Positions 9,956-20,020 of a stretch of 64,000 nucleotides of DNA are shown one piece after another. Origin of the DNA: an uncultured Lachnospiraceae bacterium (GTDB taxonomy: Bacteria; Bacillota; Clostridia; Lachnospirales; Lachnospiraceae); contig CANRFJ010000001.1 in the NCBI GenBank assembly GCA_947629865.1, forward strand, positions 1 to 64,000, given 5' to 3'. The notes under the pieces are model-generated. The model was not told where the DNA came from, searched no databases, and worked only from the letters and a program-made list of their open reading frames with translations. Each line of letters starts with the position of its first letter. Positions within the stretch are counted from its first letter, which is position 1. The position numbers were made by a program, and so were the translations under genes.

Positions 9956-10798
9956 TTAGCGGGCCTCCTTTTTCAATAAGTTACATGCTTCCTCGCGGGC
10001 ATGGGTTTCAAATTCTTTATACATCGTACCTCGGTGCATGGCCTCGTCGAAATCAACCAGATGTCCGTCAAAGTCGGGGCCGTCTACACAGGCGAATTTG
10101 GTCTCGCCGTCCACGGTAAGGCGGCAGCCGCCGCACATGCCCGTTCCGTCGATCATAATCGGGTTCATGCTGACGACGGTTTTGATTCCGTATTTCTTCG
10201 TCGTGAGGCAGACGAATTTCATCATGATCAGCGGGCCGATGGCGATGACTTCATCATATTCATTTCCCTCGTTGATGAGAGACTCCAGGGCGTCTGTGAC
10301 AAGCCCCTTCTCGCCGTAGCTGCCGTCGTCCGTCATCATGACAAGCCGGGAGCTGGCGGCCTTGAATTCGTCCTCCAGAATTACAAGGTCTTTATTCCGG
10401 AAGCCCACAATGGCGTGAACCTCGGCGCCCATCTCGTGCAGCTTCTTTGTGACGGGGTATGCGATGGCGCAGCCGACGCCTCCGCCGACTACGGCAACCT
10501 TCTTCAACCCCTCTGTATGGGTAGGCGTACCCAAAGGCCCTACGAAATCATGGATACAGTCGCCCTTGTTCAGCGTGTCCAGCTCCATGGTTCCGGCGCC
10601 AACAATCTGATAAATAATAGTAATCGTGCCCGCCTCGCGGTCAAAGTCCGCGATGGTCAGGGGAATCCGCTCGCTGTCTTCCTTTGCGCGGAAAATGATA
10701 AACTGTCCCGGCTCAGCCTTTTTAGCAATCAGCGGAGCTTCCACTGTCATAAGGGAAACAGTGGGATTCAGGGACTTTTTCTCAACAATTTTGAACAT
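9956..10798 (-). CDS. nfnA: NfnA-like FAD/NAD-binding [2Fe-2S] protein
   Basis: PGQFIIFRAKEDSERIPLTIADFD, MCGGCRLTVDGETKFACVDGPDFDGHLVDFDE; start 10798 after AGGAGGAAATA-like RBS. Confidence 0.85.
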   Translation of the reverse strand: MFKIVEKKSLNPTVSLMTVEAPLIAKKAEPGQFIIFRAKEDSERIPLTIADFDREAGTITIIYQIVGAGTMELDTLNKGDCIHDFVGPLGTPTHTEGLKKVAVVGGGVGCAIAYPVTKKLHEMGAEVHAIVGFRNKDLVILEDEFKAASSRLVMMTDDGSYGEKGLVTDALESLINEGNEYDEVIAIGPLIMMKFVCLTTKKYGIKTVVSMNPIMIDGTGMCGGCRLTVDGETKFACVDGPDFDGHLVDFDEAMHRGTMYKEFETHAREEACNLLKKEAR

Positions 10799-10928
10799 TA
10801 TTTCCTCCATTCTGCGCCCGGCATCGAGTGCCGTGCCTTAGCTCAAATTTTTTAGTATTCCCATATCGTTCCTATTTTATCATAAGAAACGGCTAAATTC
10901 AATTGGAAAAAATGTGTTAATTAAGGCA

Positions 10929-10959
10929 ATATTACATTAGTGTAAACTTTTTGTAATAT
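10929..10959. promoter_or_regulatory. Inverted repeat ATATTACA-N15-TGTAATAT (nested TTACA-TTAG-TGTAA) upstream of -35
   Basis: Direct reading. Confidence 0.65.
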
Positions 10960-10962
10960 GGG

Positions 10963-10991
10963 TTGACAAACGGGCAGGCATGATGTAATCT
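10963..10991 (+). promoter_or_regulatory. Sigma-A promoter of the acyl-CoA ligase/fabF operon
   Basis: TTGACA (10963-10968) - 17 nt - TAATCT (10986-10991). Confidence 0.75.
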
Positions 10992-11003
10992 TTACAATGA
11001 CAA

Positions 11004-11020
11004 GTAGTTTTCAAAACTAC
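11004..11020. promoter_or_regulatory. Perfect 17-bp palindrome GTAGTTTTCAAAACTAC at the predicted transcription start region
   Basis: Direct reading; 8-1-8 dyad. Confidence 0.75.
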
Positions 11021-11063
11021 ATCTGTATTGAAGTAAATTTAGCCGGAAAGGAAAGATGAAACG

Positions 11064-12746
11064 ATGAGTCTGAAGAACGATGCCGTAGCGGCCCCATTTA
11101 TTCATGTGGAGGAAGATGAAAAGGGAATTCTGCAGAAGATTGAATTTACAAATGATGATAATTTCAATTTTGCATATGATGTAGTCGATCGTTTGGCGAA
11201 GAAATGTCCGGATAAGCTGGCGATGCTCCATGTGTCCAGAGATGGGAAAGAGCGCCGCTATACCTTCTACGATATGTCGCGCTATTCATCGAAGGTGGCG
11301 AATTATCTCCAGTTTCTGGGAATCCGCAAGGGCGACCGCGTGATGCTTGTGTTAAAGCGGCATTATCAGTTCTGGTTCGCAATTCTGGCTCTGCACAAAA
11401 TCGGCGCAGTAGCGATACCCGCCACCAATCTTCTCCTGAAATCCGACTTTGAATACCGTTTCCGCACCGGCGACGTAGACGCTGTACTGTGTACGGCGGA
11501 CGGCCCGGTGTCAAGGGAGATTGACAAGGCCACGAAGGGCTATAAGAATCTGAAGGTAAAGATCATGGTGGGGGCCAGCCGTCCGGGCTGGCGCAGCTTC
11601 AACAAGGAAGTAAAATATTTTTCCAGCCACTTTGCGAGGCCGCGGGGCGAGAACGCCATTCACGGGGACGATCCGATGATTATGTTTTTTACCTCCGGCA
11701 CCACCTCGTATCCCAAGATTACCACCCACAGCTTTAAGTATCCGCTGGGCCACTATGTCACTGCAAAATACTGGCATCAGGTGGATCCGGACGGAATACA
11801 TTTTGCCATTTCCGATACGGGCTGGGGTAAGGCGCTCTGGGGCAAGCTGTACGGGCAGTGGCTCTGTGAGGCCACGATTTTTACTTATGATTTCGACGAC
11901 TTTGACGCGAAGGAAATCCTTCACATGATAGAAAAATATAAGATTACGACGTTTTGTGCGCCGCCCACCGTATATCGGGTTATGGTTCACCTGAAGTTAG
12001 ACCAGTATGATCTGTCCTCGCTGCAGAATGTGACGACGGCGGGAGAGGCGCTGAATCCGGAAATTTTTGAGAAGTTCAAGGCAAAGACCGGATTGACGCT
12101 GATGGAGGGATTCGGACAGACGGAGACCACCCTGATTATCGGGAACCTCGTGGGAACGACGCCGAAGCCGGGCTCTATGGGACGCCCCACCCCGCAGTAT
12201 GACGTGAAGGTTATGCTGCCGGACGGTACGCTGGCGGGGCCGGAGGAAGAAGGCGAAATCGTCGTGCGCACCGAGGAGGGGATTCCGGACGGGCTCTTTA
12301 CGGGCTATTACGGCGATGATGAGAAGACCGCTGCGGCATGGCACGACGGCTACTATCATACCGGAGATACCGCCTACTGTGATGAGGACGGCTATCTGTG
12401 GTATGTGGGACGGACAGACGATGTTATTAAATCCAGCGGGTACCGCATCGGGCCGTTTGAGATAGAGAATGAGATTATGAAGCTTCCCTATGTGCTGGAG
12501 TGCGCTGTGACGGCTGTGCCGGATCCGATCCGCGGGCAGGCCATTAAAGCGAGCATTGTGCTGGCCAATGGACAGGAGGCGTCGGATAAACTCAAGACGG
12601 AGATCATGAGATCGCTGAAGAAAAATATCGCTTCTTATAAATGGCCGAAGATCCTTGATTTTACCAAGGAACTGCCAAAGACCATCAGCGGTAAGATCCG
12701 CAGAAAGGAAATTCGTGAAAATGACGGGAATGAATCTGAAGAATAG
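11064..12746 (+). CDS. AMP-dependent acyl-CoA synthetase (medium-chain/ACSM-like)
   Basis: IMFFTSGTTSYPKITTHS, GFGQTETT, GRTDDVIKSSGYRIGPFEIE, PKTISGKIRRKEIR. Confidence 0.9.
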   Translation: MSLKNDAVAAPFIHVEEDEKGILQKIEFTNDDNFNFAYDVVDRLAKKCPDKLAMLHVSRDGKERRYTFYDMSRYSSKVANYLQFLGIRKGDRVMLVLKRHYQFWFAILALHKIGAVAIPATNLLLKSDFEYRFRTGDVDAVLCTADGPVSREIDKATKGYKNLKVKIMVGASRPGWRSFNKEVKYFSSHFARPRGENAIHGDDPMIMFFTSGTTSYPKITTHSFKYPLGHYVTAKYWHQVDPDGIHFAISDTGWGKALWGKLYGQWLCEATIFTYDFDDFDAKEILHMIEKYKITTFCAPPTVYRVMVHLKLDQYDLSSLQNVTTAGEALNPEIFEKFKAKTGLTLMEGFGQTETTLIIGNLVGTTPKPGSMGRPTPQYDVKVMLPDGTLAGPEEEGEIVVRTEEGIPDGLFTGYYGDDEKTAAAWHDGYYHTGDTAYCDEDGYLWYVGRTDDVIKSSGYRIGPFEIENEIMKLPYVLECAVTAVPDPIRGQAIKASIVLANGQEASDKLKTEIMRSLKKNIASYKWPKILDFTKELPKTISGKIRRKEIRENDGNESEE

Positions 12747-13971
12747 CCGTCTGGTGATTACGGGCATGGGAGCCGTCACCCCCATCGGCATCGGCGTGGA
12801 GGAATACTGGAAAAATCTGGTAGACGGCGTGTGCGGGGTAGAGCGCATCACCCGTTTTGACACGGAAAATCTGCCGGTGAAAATTGCGGCTGAGGTCAAA
12901 AATTTTGATGCGGGCAAATATATGCCGGGCAAACTGACGAGGGAGATGGACGTTTTTATGCAGTATGGCTATGCGGCGTCCATGGAAGCCCTTATGCAGG
13001 CGGGAGAACCGGCGGCCGAGCCGGAGCGCATGGGAATTGTGGTCGGGACGGCGCTGGGCGGCATTGCCCCGATTGCGGAGACGCAGGACGGGATAAGCAC
13101 CGGTGCACACAAAAAAGTCAGTCCTCGGTTTGTGCCTAAAATCATCGGAAACGAAGTGGCTGCGCAGGTGGCGATTGCCAAAGGATATCGGGGGCCGAGT
13201 CTGACGGTCAGCACCGCCTGCTCCTCCGGCGGCGACGCCATTGCAATGGCGGCTATGCTGCTGCTGTCCGGACAGGCAGATGCCGTGCTTACGATGGGCG
13301 CGGAGTCGGCGCTTTCGCCTTTGTTTATTCTGGGGCTGTCCTCTGCCCACGCGCTCTCAACTAACAACGACGATCCTCAGGGAGCCAGCCGGCCCTTTGA
13401 CAGAGACAGGGACGGTTTTGTCATCGGCGAGGGCGGCGGCGCGCTGGTTCTTGAGACAGAGGAGAATGCGAAGCGGCGGGGAGCGGTCATTCTGGCGGAG
13501 CTGGCAGGATTTGCCAACTGCACGGACGGATACCATGTCACAAGTCCGCATCCGGAAGGAATCGGCGCCATATTCTGTATGGAAAAAGCGCTTGAGCACG
13601 CGGGACTGAGACCGGAGGACGTGGACTACATAAATACCCATGGAACTTCCACGCCGGTTGGCGATCCGATTGAGACGGCCGCTATCGCAAAACTGTTTGG
13701 GGAACATGCGGGCGAGATGGCTGTGACGTCTACGAAGGGAGCCACCGGACATATGATGGGGGCAGGGGGTATCACGGAGGCGATTGCCTGTATCCAGAGC
13801 ATAAGGACAGGAATTGTGCCGCCGACGCTGAATTATACAACTCCCGATGAAAAGTGTGTGCAGCTGTCCTTTGTGCCGGAAAAAGCCATTCGCAGACAGG
13901 TGAATGTGGCCATGAGCAATTCGTTTGGTTTTGGCGGGCAGAACTCCAGCGTAGTATTAAAAAAGTATTGA
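12721..13971 (+). CDS. fabF: 3-oxoacyl-ACP synthase II
   Basis: VITGMGAVTPIG, STACSSGGDAIAMA, NTHGTSTPVGDPIE, KGATGHMMGAGG, NSFGFGGQNSS. Confidence 0.95.
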   Translation: MTGMNLKNSRLVITGMGAVTPIGIGVEEYWKNLVDGVCGVERITRFDTENLPVKIAAEVKNFDAGKYMPGKLTREMDVFMQYGYAASMEALMQAGEPAAEPERMGIVVGTALGGIAPIAETQDGISTGAHKKVSPRFVPKIIGNEVAAQVAIAKGYRGPSLTVSTACSSGGDAIAMAAMLLLSGQADAVLTMGAESALSPLFILGLSSAHALSTNNDDPQGASRPFDRDRDGFVIGEGGGALVLETEENAKRRGAVILAELAGFANCTDGYHVTSPHPEGIGAIFCMEKALEHAGLRPEDVDYINTHGTSTPVGDPIETAAIAKLFGEHAGEMAVTSTKGATGHMMGAGGITEAIACIQSIRTGIVPPTLNYTTPDEKCVQLSFVPEKAIRRQVNVAMSNSFGFGGQNSSVVLKKY

Positions 13972-14000
13972 TTTTATTAAAATATGATGATACAATAAAA

Positions 14001-14046
14001 AAGGTTTAATCAGGATCTCTTATGGTTTGATTAAATCTTTTCTATT
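14001..14046 (+). terminator. Terminator-like hairpin after fabF
   Basis: AAAAAGGTTTAATCA ... TGATTAAATCTTTTCT. Confidence 0.5.
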
Positions 14047-14182
14047 CCCTGCGGCATACTTCCCCCTATATTTATGCTGCGGGGATATTTTTATCGTATT
14101 TTCTGAATAAATGTCTTTTCTGCGGTTATCCTAATTGTAAGGTAAAAATAGTCAGAATTGCCGTGGAAAGGAACGGATAGAA

Positions 14183-14644
14183 ATGAAAAAGACGAAATTT
14201 ATGATGGCGGCTGCCGCGGCGGCAGTTCTGTGGCTGGTCGTGCTCGTTCAGATATTTGTGACGCGCCTGTATGTTTCAGACGCTGATTTTACCCAGGCCT
14301 TTGCGAAGAACAAACTGGTCGTGCTCAGGGAAAATACAGACACACGCAATATAAGAGAAGGAAATACTTGCATCGAGGGGCAGGTTGTTGGTAAAATGAA
14401 TAGAGATGAGATGGCGGCTCTGGCGGAGAACCTGTTCCGGAGCATGGGCGGCGGAAAGGTGCTGGAGAGCAGTGCATCTTCCGACGGAGATTATTATGTG
14501 GCCTATGGTTATACGGTCGGGATTTCCGATGCAAAAAGGGTGAATGGAAAGAACATCAATCTCAACGTCGCCGTTTCATATGATGAAAAGAACAATCGTA
14601 CCAATGTGATTATGGGGACGCCGCTTATCAACTCGGATTTCTGA
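14183..14644 (+). CDS. Hypothetical exported protein
   Basis: N-terminal hydrophobic signal segment; resemblance to YwmB-type proteins only tentative. Confidence 0.6.
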   Translation: MKKTKFMMAAAAAAVLWLVVLVQIFVTRLYVSDADFTQAFAKNKLVVLRENTDTRNIREGNTCIEGQVVGKMNRDEMAALAENLFRSMGGGKVLESSASSDGDYYVAYGYTVGISDAKRVNGKNINLNVAVSYDEKNNRTNVIMGTPLINSDF

Positions 14645-14687
14645 TTCCGGAGCGCGGCGGCGCGGACGACAGGAGGGGGACGGCAGT

Positions 14688-14975
14688 ATGCCTACGGAAG
14701 AACAGTTATATGATCTGGCGGAGCTGTTTAAGGTGTTTGGGGACAGCACGCGGATCCGTATTTTATATGAACTCTTTGACAAGGAGATGTGCGTCGGCGA
14801 CATTGCCGGCGCCCTCAATATGACGCAGAGCGCTATTTCCCATCAGCTTCGGGTGCTCAAGCAGAGCCGACTCGTGAAATTCCGCCGCGAGGGGAAGACC
14901 GTATTTTATTCCCTGGACGACGACCATGTGCGGAGCGTGATCGAGATGGGGCTGGAGCATGTGCTGGAGCTGTGA
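14688..14975 (+). CDS. ArsR/SmtB-family metal-responsive repressor
   Basis: LFKVFGDSTRIRILYEL wHTH; C-terminal helix DDDHVRSVIEMGLEHV with D/H zinc-site pattern of CzrA/SmtB. Confidence 0.9.
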   Translation: MPTEEQLYDLAELFKVFGDSTRIRILYELFDKEMCVGDIAGALNMTQSAISHQLRVLKQSRLVKFRREGKTVFYSLDDDHVRSVIEMGLEHVLEL

Positions 14976-15029
14976 TGGGAGTGTGTGCCGGAACTGTGAC
15001 GGGAGCATGTGCTGAAACTGTGACGGGAG
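14958..15029. repeat. Three 24-bp tandem repeats starting in the end of the arsR-family gene
   Basis: CATGTGCTGGAGCTGTGATGGGAG / TGTGTGCCGGAACTGTGACGGGAG / CATGTGCTGAAACTGTGACGGGAG. Confidence 0.9.
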
Positions 15030-15032
15030 CGC

Positions 15033-17032
15033 TCAGCTCTTGCCGCGACGGAACAGCAGCACCCGCACAGAATTCAGCACGCAGAGGAGCGCCACGCCGG
15101 AGTCGGCGAACACGGCGAGCCACATATTGGCGAGCCCGAAGAAACTGAGCGCCATAATGACGAGTTTGACGAGCAGCGCAAAGAGAATATTCTGTCTGGC
15201 GATGGAGAGTGTCCGTCTGGCGATGCGCATACTCTCCGGCACTGCCTGCAGATCTGAGGTCATAAATACTACGTCGGCGGCTTCGATGGCGGCGTCGGCT
15301 CCGCTTCCCATGGCGGCGCCCACATCAGCTCCGGCGAGAACCGGCGCATCATTGATGCCGTCGCCGACGAACATCACAGCCCCCTGCTCCGAGCGAACCT
15401 GCCGGAGCCGGTTCAGTTTTTCCTCCGGAAGAAGACGGCTGTATACGGCGTCGATCCCCACGGCTTCACCGACCGCCCTGGCGGATGTCTCATTGTCTCC
15501 GGTGAGCATAACGGTGTGCACGCCGCGCTCCTTCATCTGCCGGATCGCAGAGGGAGAACTCTCCTTGATGGAGTCGGACAGAGTAATGGTTCCGGCAAAG
15601 GCGCCGTCTACGGCCAGATAAACCTGGGTGGAGGCGGCGTTTGCGCTGTCAGCGGGAACCGCTATCGACTTTTCTCTCAGAAGGGAGCGGTTTCCACAGA
15701 GGACATGGCGGCCCTCTATGTCGGCCGACAGCCCCTTTCCGGCGATTTCCTGCAAATTACCGGCTTCGGGAAGGGCAATCCCCTGTCCGGAGGCACAGGC
15801 CAGAATACTGGCGGCAATCGGGTGTGTGGAGGCCTGTTCTATGGCGGCCGCCAGACGCAGGATATCTTTCTCTGTATAAGCCTCCGCGGGGTGAATGGAG
15901 CGGACGGCAAAATTTCCCACAGTAATCGTGCCGGTCTTATCCATGACGACGGCTTTTAATTTGGCTATCACTTCCAGCGAGGAGCCGCCCTTGAACAGGA
16001 TTCCCTGACGGGAGCCGGTTCCGATTCCGGCGAAAAAGGCCAGCGGTACGCTGAGCACCAGAGCGCAGGGGCAGCTGATTACCAGAAAAGTCAGCGCCGC
16101 ATAGATATAATAGTCCCAGTTCCCTGTGATGAGGGAGGGAACGACAGCGGTTATCAAGGCCGCCAGGCAGACAATGGGAGTATAGATTCTGGCAAAGCGC
16201 GTGATAAAACGATCCAGGTGCGGCTTGCTGGCAGAGGCTTCCTCTACCGAGGAGAGAATCCGGCTTACCATAGACTCCGACAGCGGTTTGTCCACCCGTA
16301 TATGGAGCAGGCCGTCGGTATTGATGCAGCCGGACAGGAGAGAGGAACCGGCGCTTACTTTGACCGGAACCGGTTCTCCCGTCACCGGAGAAGTATCGAT
16401 CCGGCTCTCTCCCTCCACTACCTCGCCGTCCAGCGGGATCCGGTCTCCGGGACGGATGAGAAGGAGGTCGCCCACGCCGGCGTCAGCGGCGGGGACGGTG
16501 GACACGGAACCGTCCGGAGCGAGCCGCTGCACGGTCTCCGGACGCATATCCACGGCGGCGGAGATGGAGGCGCGGCTCTTTTCCACCGCCTTATCCTCAA
16601 AATATTCTCCGATCCGGAAAAACAGCATGACGGCGGCGGCCTCCGCAAACTCTCCGATACAGAAGGCGCCGGCTGTGGCGACTGTCATCAGAAAATTTTC
16701 ATCAAAAACTTCCCCGTGGAACAAGCCGGTGACGGCGTGCAGCGCCACCTCCCAGCCCAGACAGGCCCAGGACAGGGCATAGAGAATCGGAGCGAGCGGC
16801 ATATCCGGCATAAGATTCAGTTTTTCCAGAATCAGTCCGGCGGCGAAAAGAACAATGCCTCCGATAAAAAGTCCCTTATCCAGCACAGGGTGGTGGGATT
16901 CTTCGTGATGGTGCTCATGGCCGCAGCAGCCGCACCCGCAGCCTCCGTGACTGTGCTCATGGTGCTCGTGCTCATGGTGTTCGTGCTCATGGTGTTCGTG
17001 CTCATGCTCATGGTGTTCGTGGTTGTGTGACA
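15033..17032 (-). CDS. zntA: Zn/Cd-translocating P1B-2-type ATPase with His-rich N-terminus
   Basis: CPCALVLSVP, DKTGTITVG, GDGINDAPVLAGADVG, last TM DSG motif; MSHNHEHHEHEHEHHEHEHHEHEHHEHSHGGCGCGCCGHEHHHEE. Confidence 0.92.
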
Positions 17033-17086
17033 TATAAAACCTCCCCTTTCTCCATTTCGGATAGGTATAATATTTCATTCAATCAA

Positions 17087-17137
17087 ATGAATAAGTGTTC
17101 ATATATTCATAATACAGTGTGCGTCCGGAATTGTCAA
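17087..17137 (-). promoter_or_regulatory. Promoter and SmtB/CzrA-like operator of the metal ATPase
   Basis: Minus strand TTGACA-N17-TATTAT (17137-17109) with dyad ATGAACACTTATTCAT (17102-17087) directly downstream. Confidence 0.75.
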
Positions 17138-17331
17138 CAAGTTTTTTAAAAAATCTGTGTAACCGCAAGCATAAACCTTACTATTATAAAAAATATTTAA
17201 AAGCCCCTGTTATTTTTTTAACAAATATGGTATAGTGTCTGCATAGACGTGGGATATATGATTTGGCAACCCGTGACACATACGAACAGGAGACGCCGGA
17301 GTTCTGGCGCTTTCCGGATATGGAGGGAAAG

Positions 17332-18393
17332 ATGGAAAAGGTTAGGGCATTTTTAAAGAGGAAGGACATCGAATTTTCGCTCAGGCGCTATGGCGTGGAC
17401 GCACTGGGAGCTATGGCTCAGGGCCTGTTCGCCTCGCTTCTGATTGGAACGATCATCAGTACGCTGGGGGAACAGCTGGGGATTGGGATCCTCGTCACCA
17501 TGGGCGATTACGCCAAGGCAGTGACCGGGCCGGCCATGGCGGTGGCGATTGGCTATGCGCTGAAATGTCCGGCGCTGGTATTGTTTTCGCTGGTGTGCGT
17601 GGGCGGCGCCGCCAATGAGCTGGGCGGAGCGGGAGGGCCGCTGGCCGTGCTGATTGTGACGATTTTTGCCGCTGAGTTTGGAAAAGCGGTCTCCAAGGAG
17701 ACGAAAATCGACATTCTGGTGACGCCCTTTGTGACGATTGCGGTGGGCGTGCTTTTGTCCATGGGTTGTGCTCCGGCGATTGGCAAGGCGGCAAGCGCTG
17801 TGGGCGGAGCGATTATGTGGGCCACGGAGCTGCAGCCGTTCCTGATGGGAATGATCGTGGCGGCGATTGTGGGAATTGCCCTGACGCTGCCAATCAGCAG
17901 CGCGGCTATCTGTGCGGCGCTGGGACTGACCGGCCTGGCCGGTGGCGCCGCGGTTGCGGGCTGCTGCGCCCAGATGGTCGGCTTTGCCGTGATGAGCTTC
18001 CGTGAGAACCGCGTGGGCGGACTTGTGGCGCAGGGGATTGGTACCTCTATGCTGCAGATGGGCAATATTGTAAAGAATCCGCGTATCTGGATTCCGCCGA
18101 TTCTGTCGTCAGTCATTATAGGGCCGATTGCCACCTGTGTCTTTCATCTGGAGATGAACGGGGCGGCCGTGGCCTCCGGTATGGGAACATGTGGTTTTGT
18201 GGGGCAGATCGGCATATACAGCGGCTGGGTAAAAGACGTGGCGGAGGGGACGAAAACCGCCATAACCGCCATGGACTGGCTGGGACTCATACTGGTGTGC
18301 TTTGTCCTGCCGGCAGTGATCACATGGCTGATTGCGATTCCGTTCCGCCGCCTTGGGTGGATCAGGGAAAATGATTTGAAACTGGAGGATTAA
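17332..18393 (+). CDS. PTS EIIC-like membrane protein (PTS_EIIC_2 type)
   Basis: Gly/Ala-rich polytopic protein; SLVCVGGAANELGGAGGPLAVLI, AVASGMGTCGFVGQIGIY. Confidence 0.7.
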   Translation: MEKVRAFLKRKDIEFSLRRYGVDALGAMAQGLFASLLIGTIISTLGEQLGIGILVTMGDYAKAVTGPAMAVAIGYALKCPALVLFSLVCVGGAANELGGAGGPLAVLIVTIFAAEFGKAVSKETKIDILVTPFVTIAVGVLLSMGCAPAIGKAASAVGGAIMWATELQPFLMGMIVAAIVGIALTLPISSAAICAALGLTGLAGGAAVAGCCAQMVGFAVMSFRENRVGGLVAQGIGTSMLQMGNIVKNPRIWIPPILSSVIIGPIATCVFHLEMNGAAVASGMGTCGFVGQIGIYSGWVKDVAEGTKTAITAMDWLGLILVCFVLPAVITWLIAIPFRRLGWIRENDLKLED

Positions 18394-19344
18394 ATGCAGG
18401 ATATTCTGGCGGGCGTCCTGGCGGGCCTTGTAGCAGCGGCGGTGCTGGGAGCGCTTATATACAGGGTTTTGTCAAAAACCATAGATGATAAACTCCGGAC
18501 TTACATGGAGGCGCTGCTCCGGTATCAACAATCCCTGGGGAACAACCAGATCCAGCAGATAGCGGGGCTGACGGGGAAGATGGACAGTGTATACACGGGT
18601 ATGGACAAATTGGAGAAATCCCTGATGAATGTAAAGACCAGGGGGATTTACGGGGAGTGGCAGTTAGGCGCCCTGATACAGCAGATATTGACGCCGGATC
18701 AGTACGAGACGGAGTGCATGGTGGTTCCGGGGAGCCAGAAGCGCGTGGAGTATGCGGTGAAGATGCCGGGATATGCCGGTGAGACCGTCTACCTCCCCAT
18801 TGACTCCAAATTTCCACTGGACGCCTTTTTGCAGCTGCAGGAGGCAAGGGAGGAAAAAGATGCGGATCTGGCGAAGGACGCAGAGGATCTGTTCAAATCC
18901 AGAGTGAAACGCTTTGCGAAGGAAGTTCACGAAAAATATATAAAGCCGCCGTTTACGACGGACTTTGCGATTTTATTTTTTCCCTTTGAGGGCGTATATA
19001 CCGAGGTTCTGCAGATGGGACTGCTGGAGGAACTGATGGCAAAATACAGGATTACCGTGGCGGGACCGAGTTCTCTGGCGGCAATTCTGAACAGCCTTCT
19101 GGTTGGGTTCCGCAGTGTTGCGCTGGAGAAAAAGGCAGGGGAGATCTGGGAGGCTTTGTCCGGCGCCAGAGGCGAGGTGGACAAATTTGAGGAGACGCTG
19201 AACAACGTGCAGAAGCGTCTGGATCAGAGCAGCCGCGAACTGGAGAGCCTGATTGGAGTGCGGACAAGGAAATTGAAAAAGAAACTGGAATTTTTTGAAA
19301 CGGAGGAAGAAAATGCTGAAACAGGGATTGCACAAAAAAATTAG
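18394..19344 (+). CDS. rmuC: DNA recombination protein RmuC
   Basis: RGIYGEWQLGALIQQILTPDQYE, LPIDSKFPLDAFLQL, FTTDFAILFFPFEGVYTEVL. Confidence 0.92.
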   Translation: MQDILAGVLAGLVAAAVLGALIYRVLSKTIDDKLRTYMEALLRYQQSLGNNQIQQIAGLTGKMDSVYTGMDKLEKSLMNVKTRGIYGEWQLGALIQQILTPDQYETECMVVPGSQKRVEYAVKMPGYAGETVYLPIDSKFPLDAFLQLQEAREEKDADLAKDAEDLFKSRVKRFAKEVHEKYIKPPFTTDFAILFFPFEGVYTEVLQMGLLEELMAKYRITVAGPSSLAAILNSLLVGFRSVALEKKAGEIWEALSGARGEVDKFEETLNNVQKRLDQSSRELESLIGVRTRKLKKKLEFFETEEENAETGIAQKN

Positions 19345-20020
19345 CATACTGCTGCTGATAGCCGCTGTCGTATCCGGTACGGTATATGCAGAGCCGGACG
19401 CGGTGCAGGCGGCAAAAGCGCAGTTGAAGACAAAGAAGATAACCATCAAGGTCGGACAGAAAAAGAAAATCAAACTTAAAAAGAAAAAAGCCGGAGCGAA
19501 GTATATCTTTAAGTCCTCGAAGAAGAAGGTGGCGAAGGTAAGCAAATCGGGCGTTGTCACAGGAAAGAAGATTGGTACGGCCCGTGTGACTGTCCGCGAG
19601 GTAGCAAAAAAGAAATCCCGCAAAGTCGGCATTGTAAAAATATATGTAAAGAGAAAAAATACTACGGTTACGCCGGAGGATCCGAAGACCGACCAAAACC
19701 CGTCGGTATCTGAGCCGGAGCCGGAACCACAGCAACAGCCTTCGGATAGCGGCAGCCTGACTTTCCGCAATCTGCAGTATTTACAGGAACACTATGAAAA
19801 GCACGGCATCGCCATGGGCTTTTCCTCACCGGAGGCATATCTGGCGCAGGCGAACGAGGTAGTGAAAAATCCGGCGTCCCTGCACAAGCTGGAGGCCGAG
19901 GACGGAGACGACGTATATTATCTGGAGTCTACGAATGATTTTGTAATCGTGTCCACGGACGGCTATATCCGGACTTACTTCCGACCGGAAGACGGCAAGG
20001 CGTATTTTGACAGGCAGTAG
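19313..20020 (+). CDS. Secreted Lys-rich Ig-like (BIG2-like) domain protein
   Basis: Signal peptide; KKITIKVGQKKKIKLKKKKAGAKYIFKSSKKKVAKVSKSGVVTGKKIGTARVTV. Confidence 0.75.
   Translation: MLKQGLHKKISILLLIAAVVSGTVYAEPDAVQAAKAQLKTKKITIKVGQKKKIKLKKKKAGAKYIFKSSKKKVAKVSKSGVVTGKKIGTARVTVREVAKKKSRKVGIVKIYVKRKNTTVTPEDPKTDQNPSVSEPEPEPQQQPSDSGSLTFRNLQYLQEHYEKHGIAMGFSSPEAYLAQANEVVKNPASLHKLEAEDGDDVYYLESTNDFVIVSTDGYIRTYFRPEDGKAYFDRQ

Noticed and set aside
16915-17035. Short regular repeats resembling an array
   Set aside because: They encode the His/Glu tract of the metal ATPase, with no spacers; not CRISPR. No CRISPR array or cas genes seen in the window.
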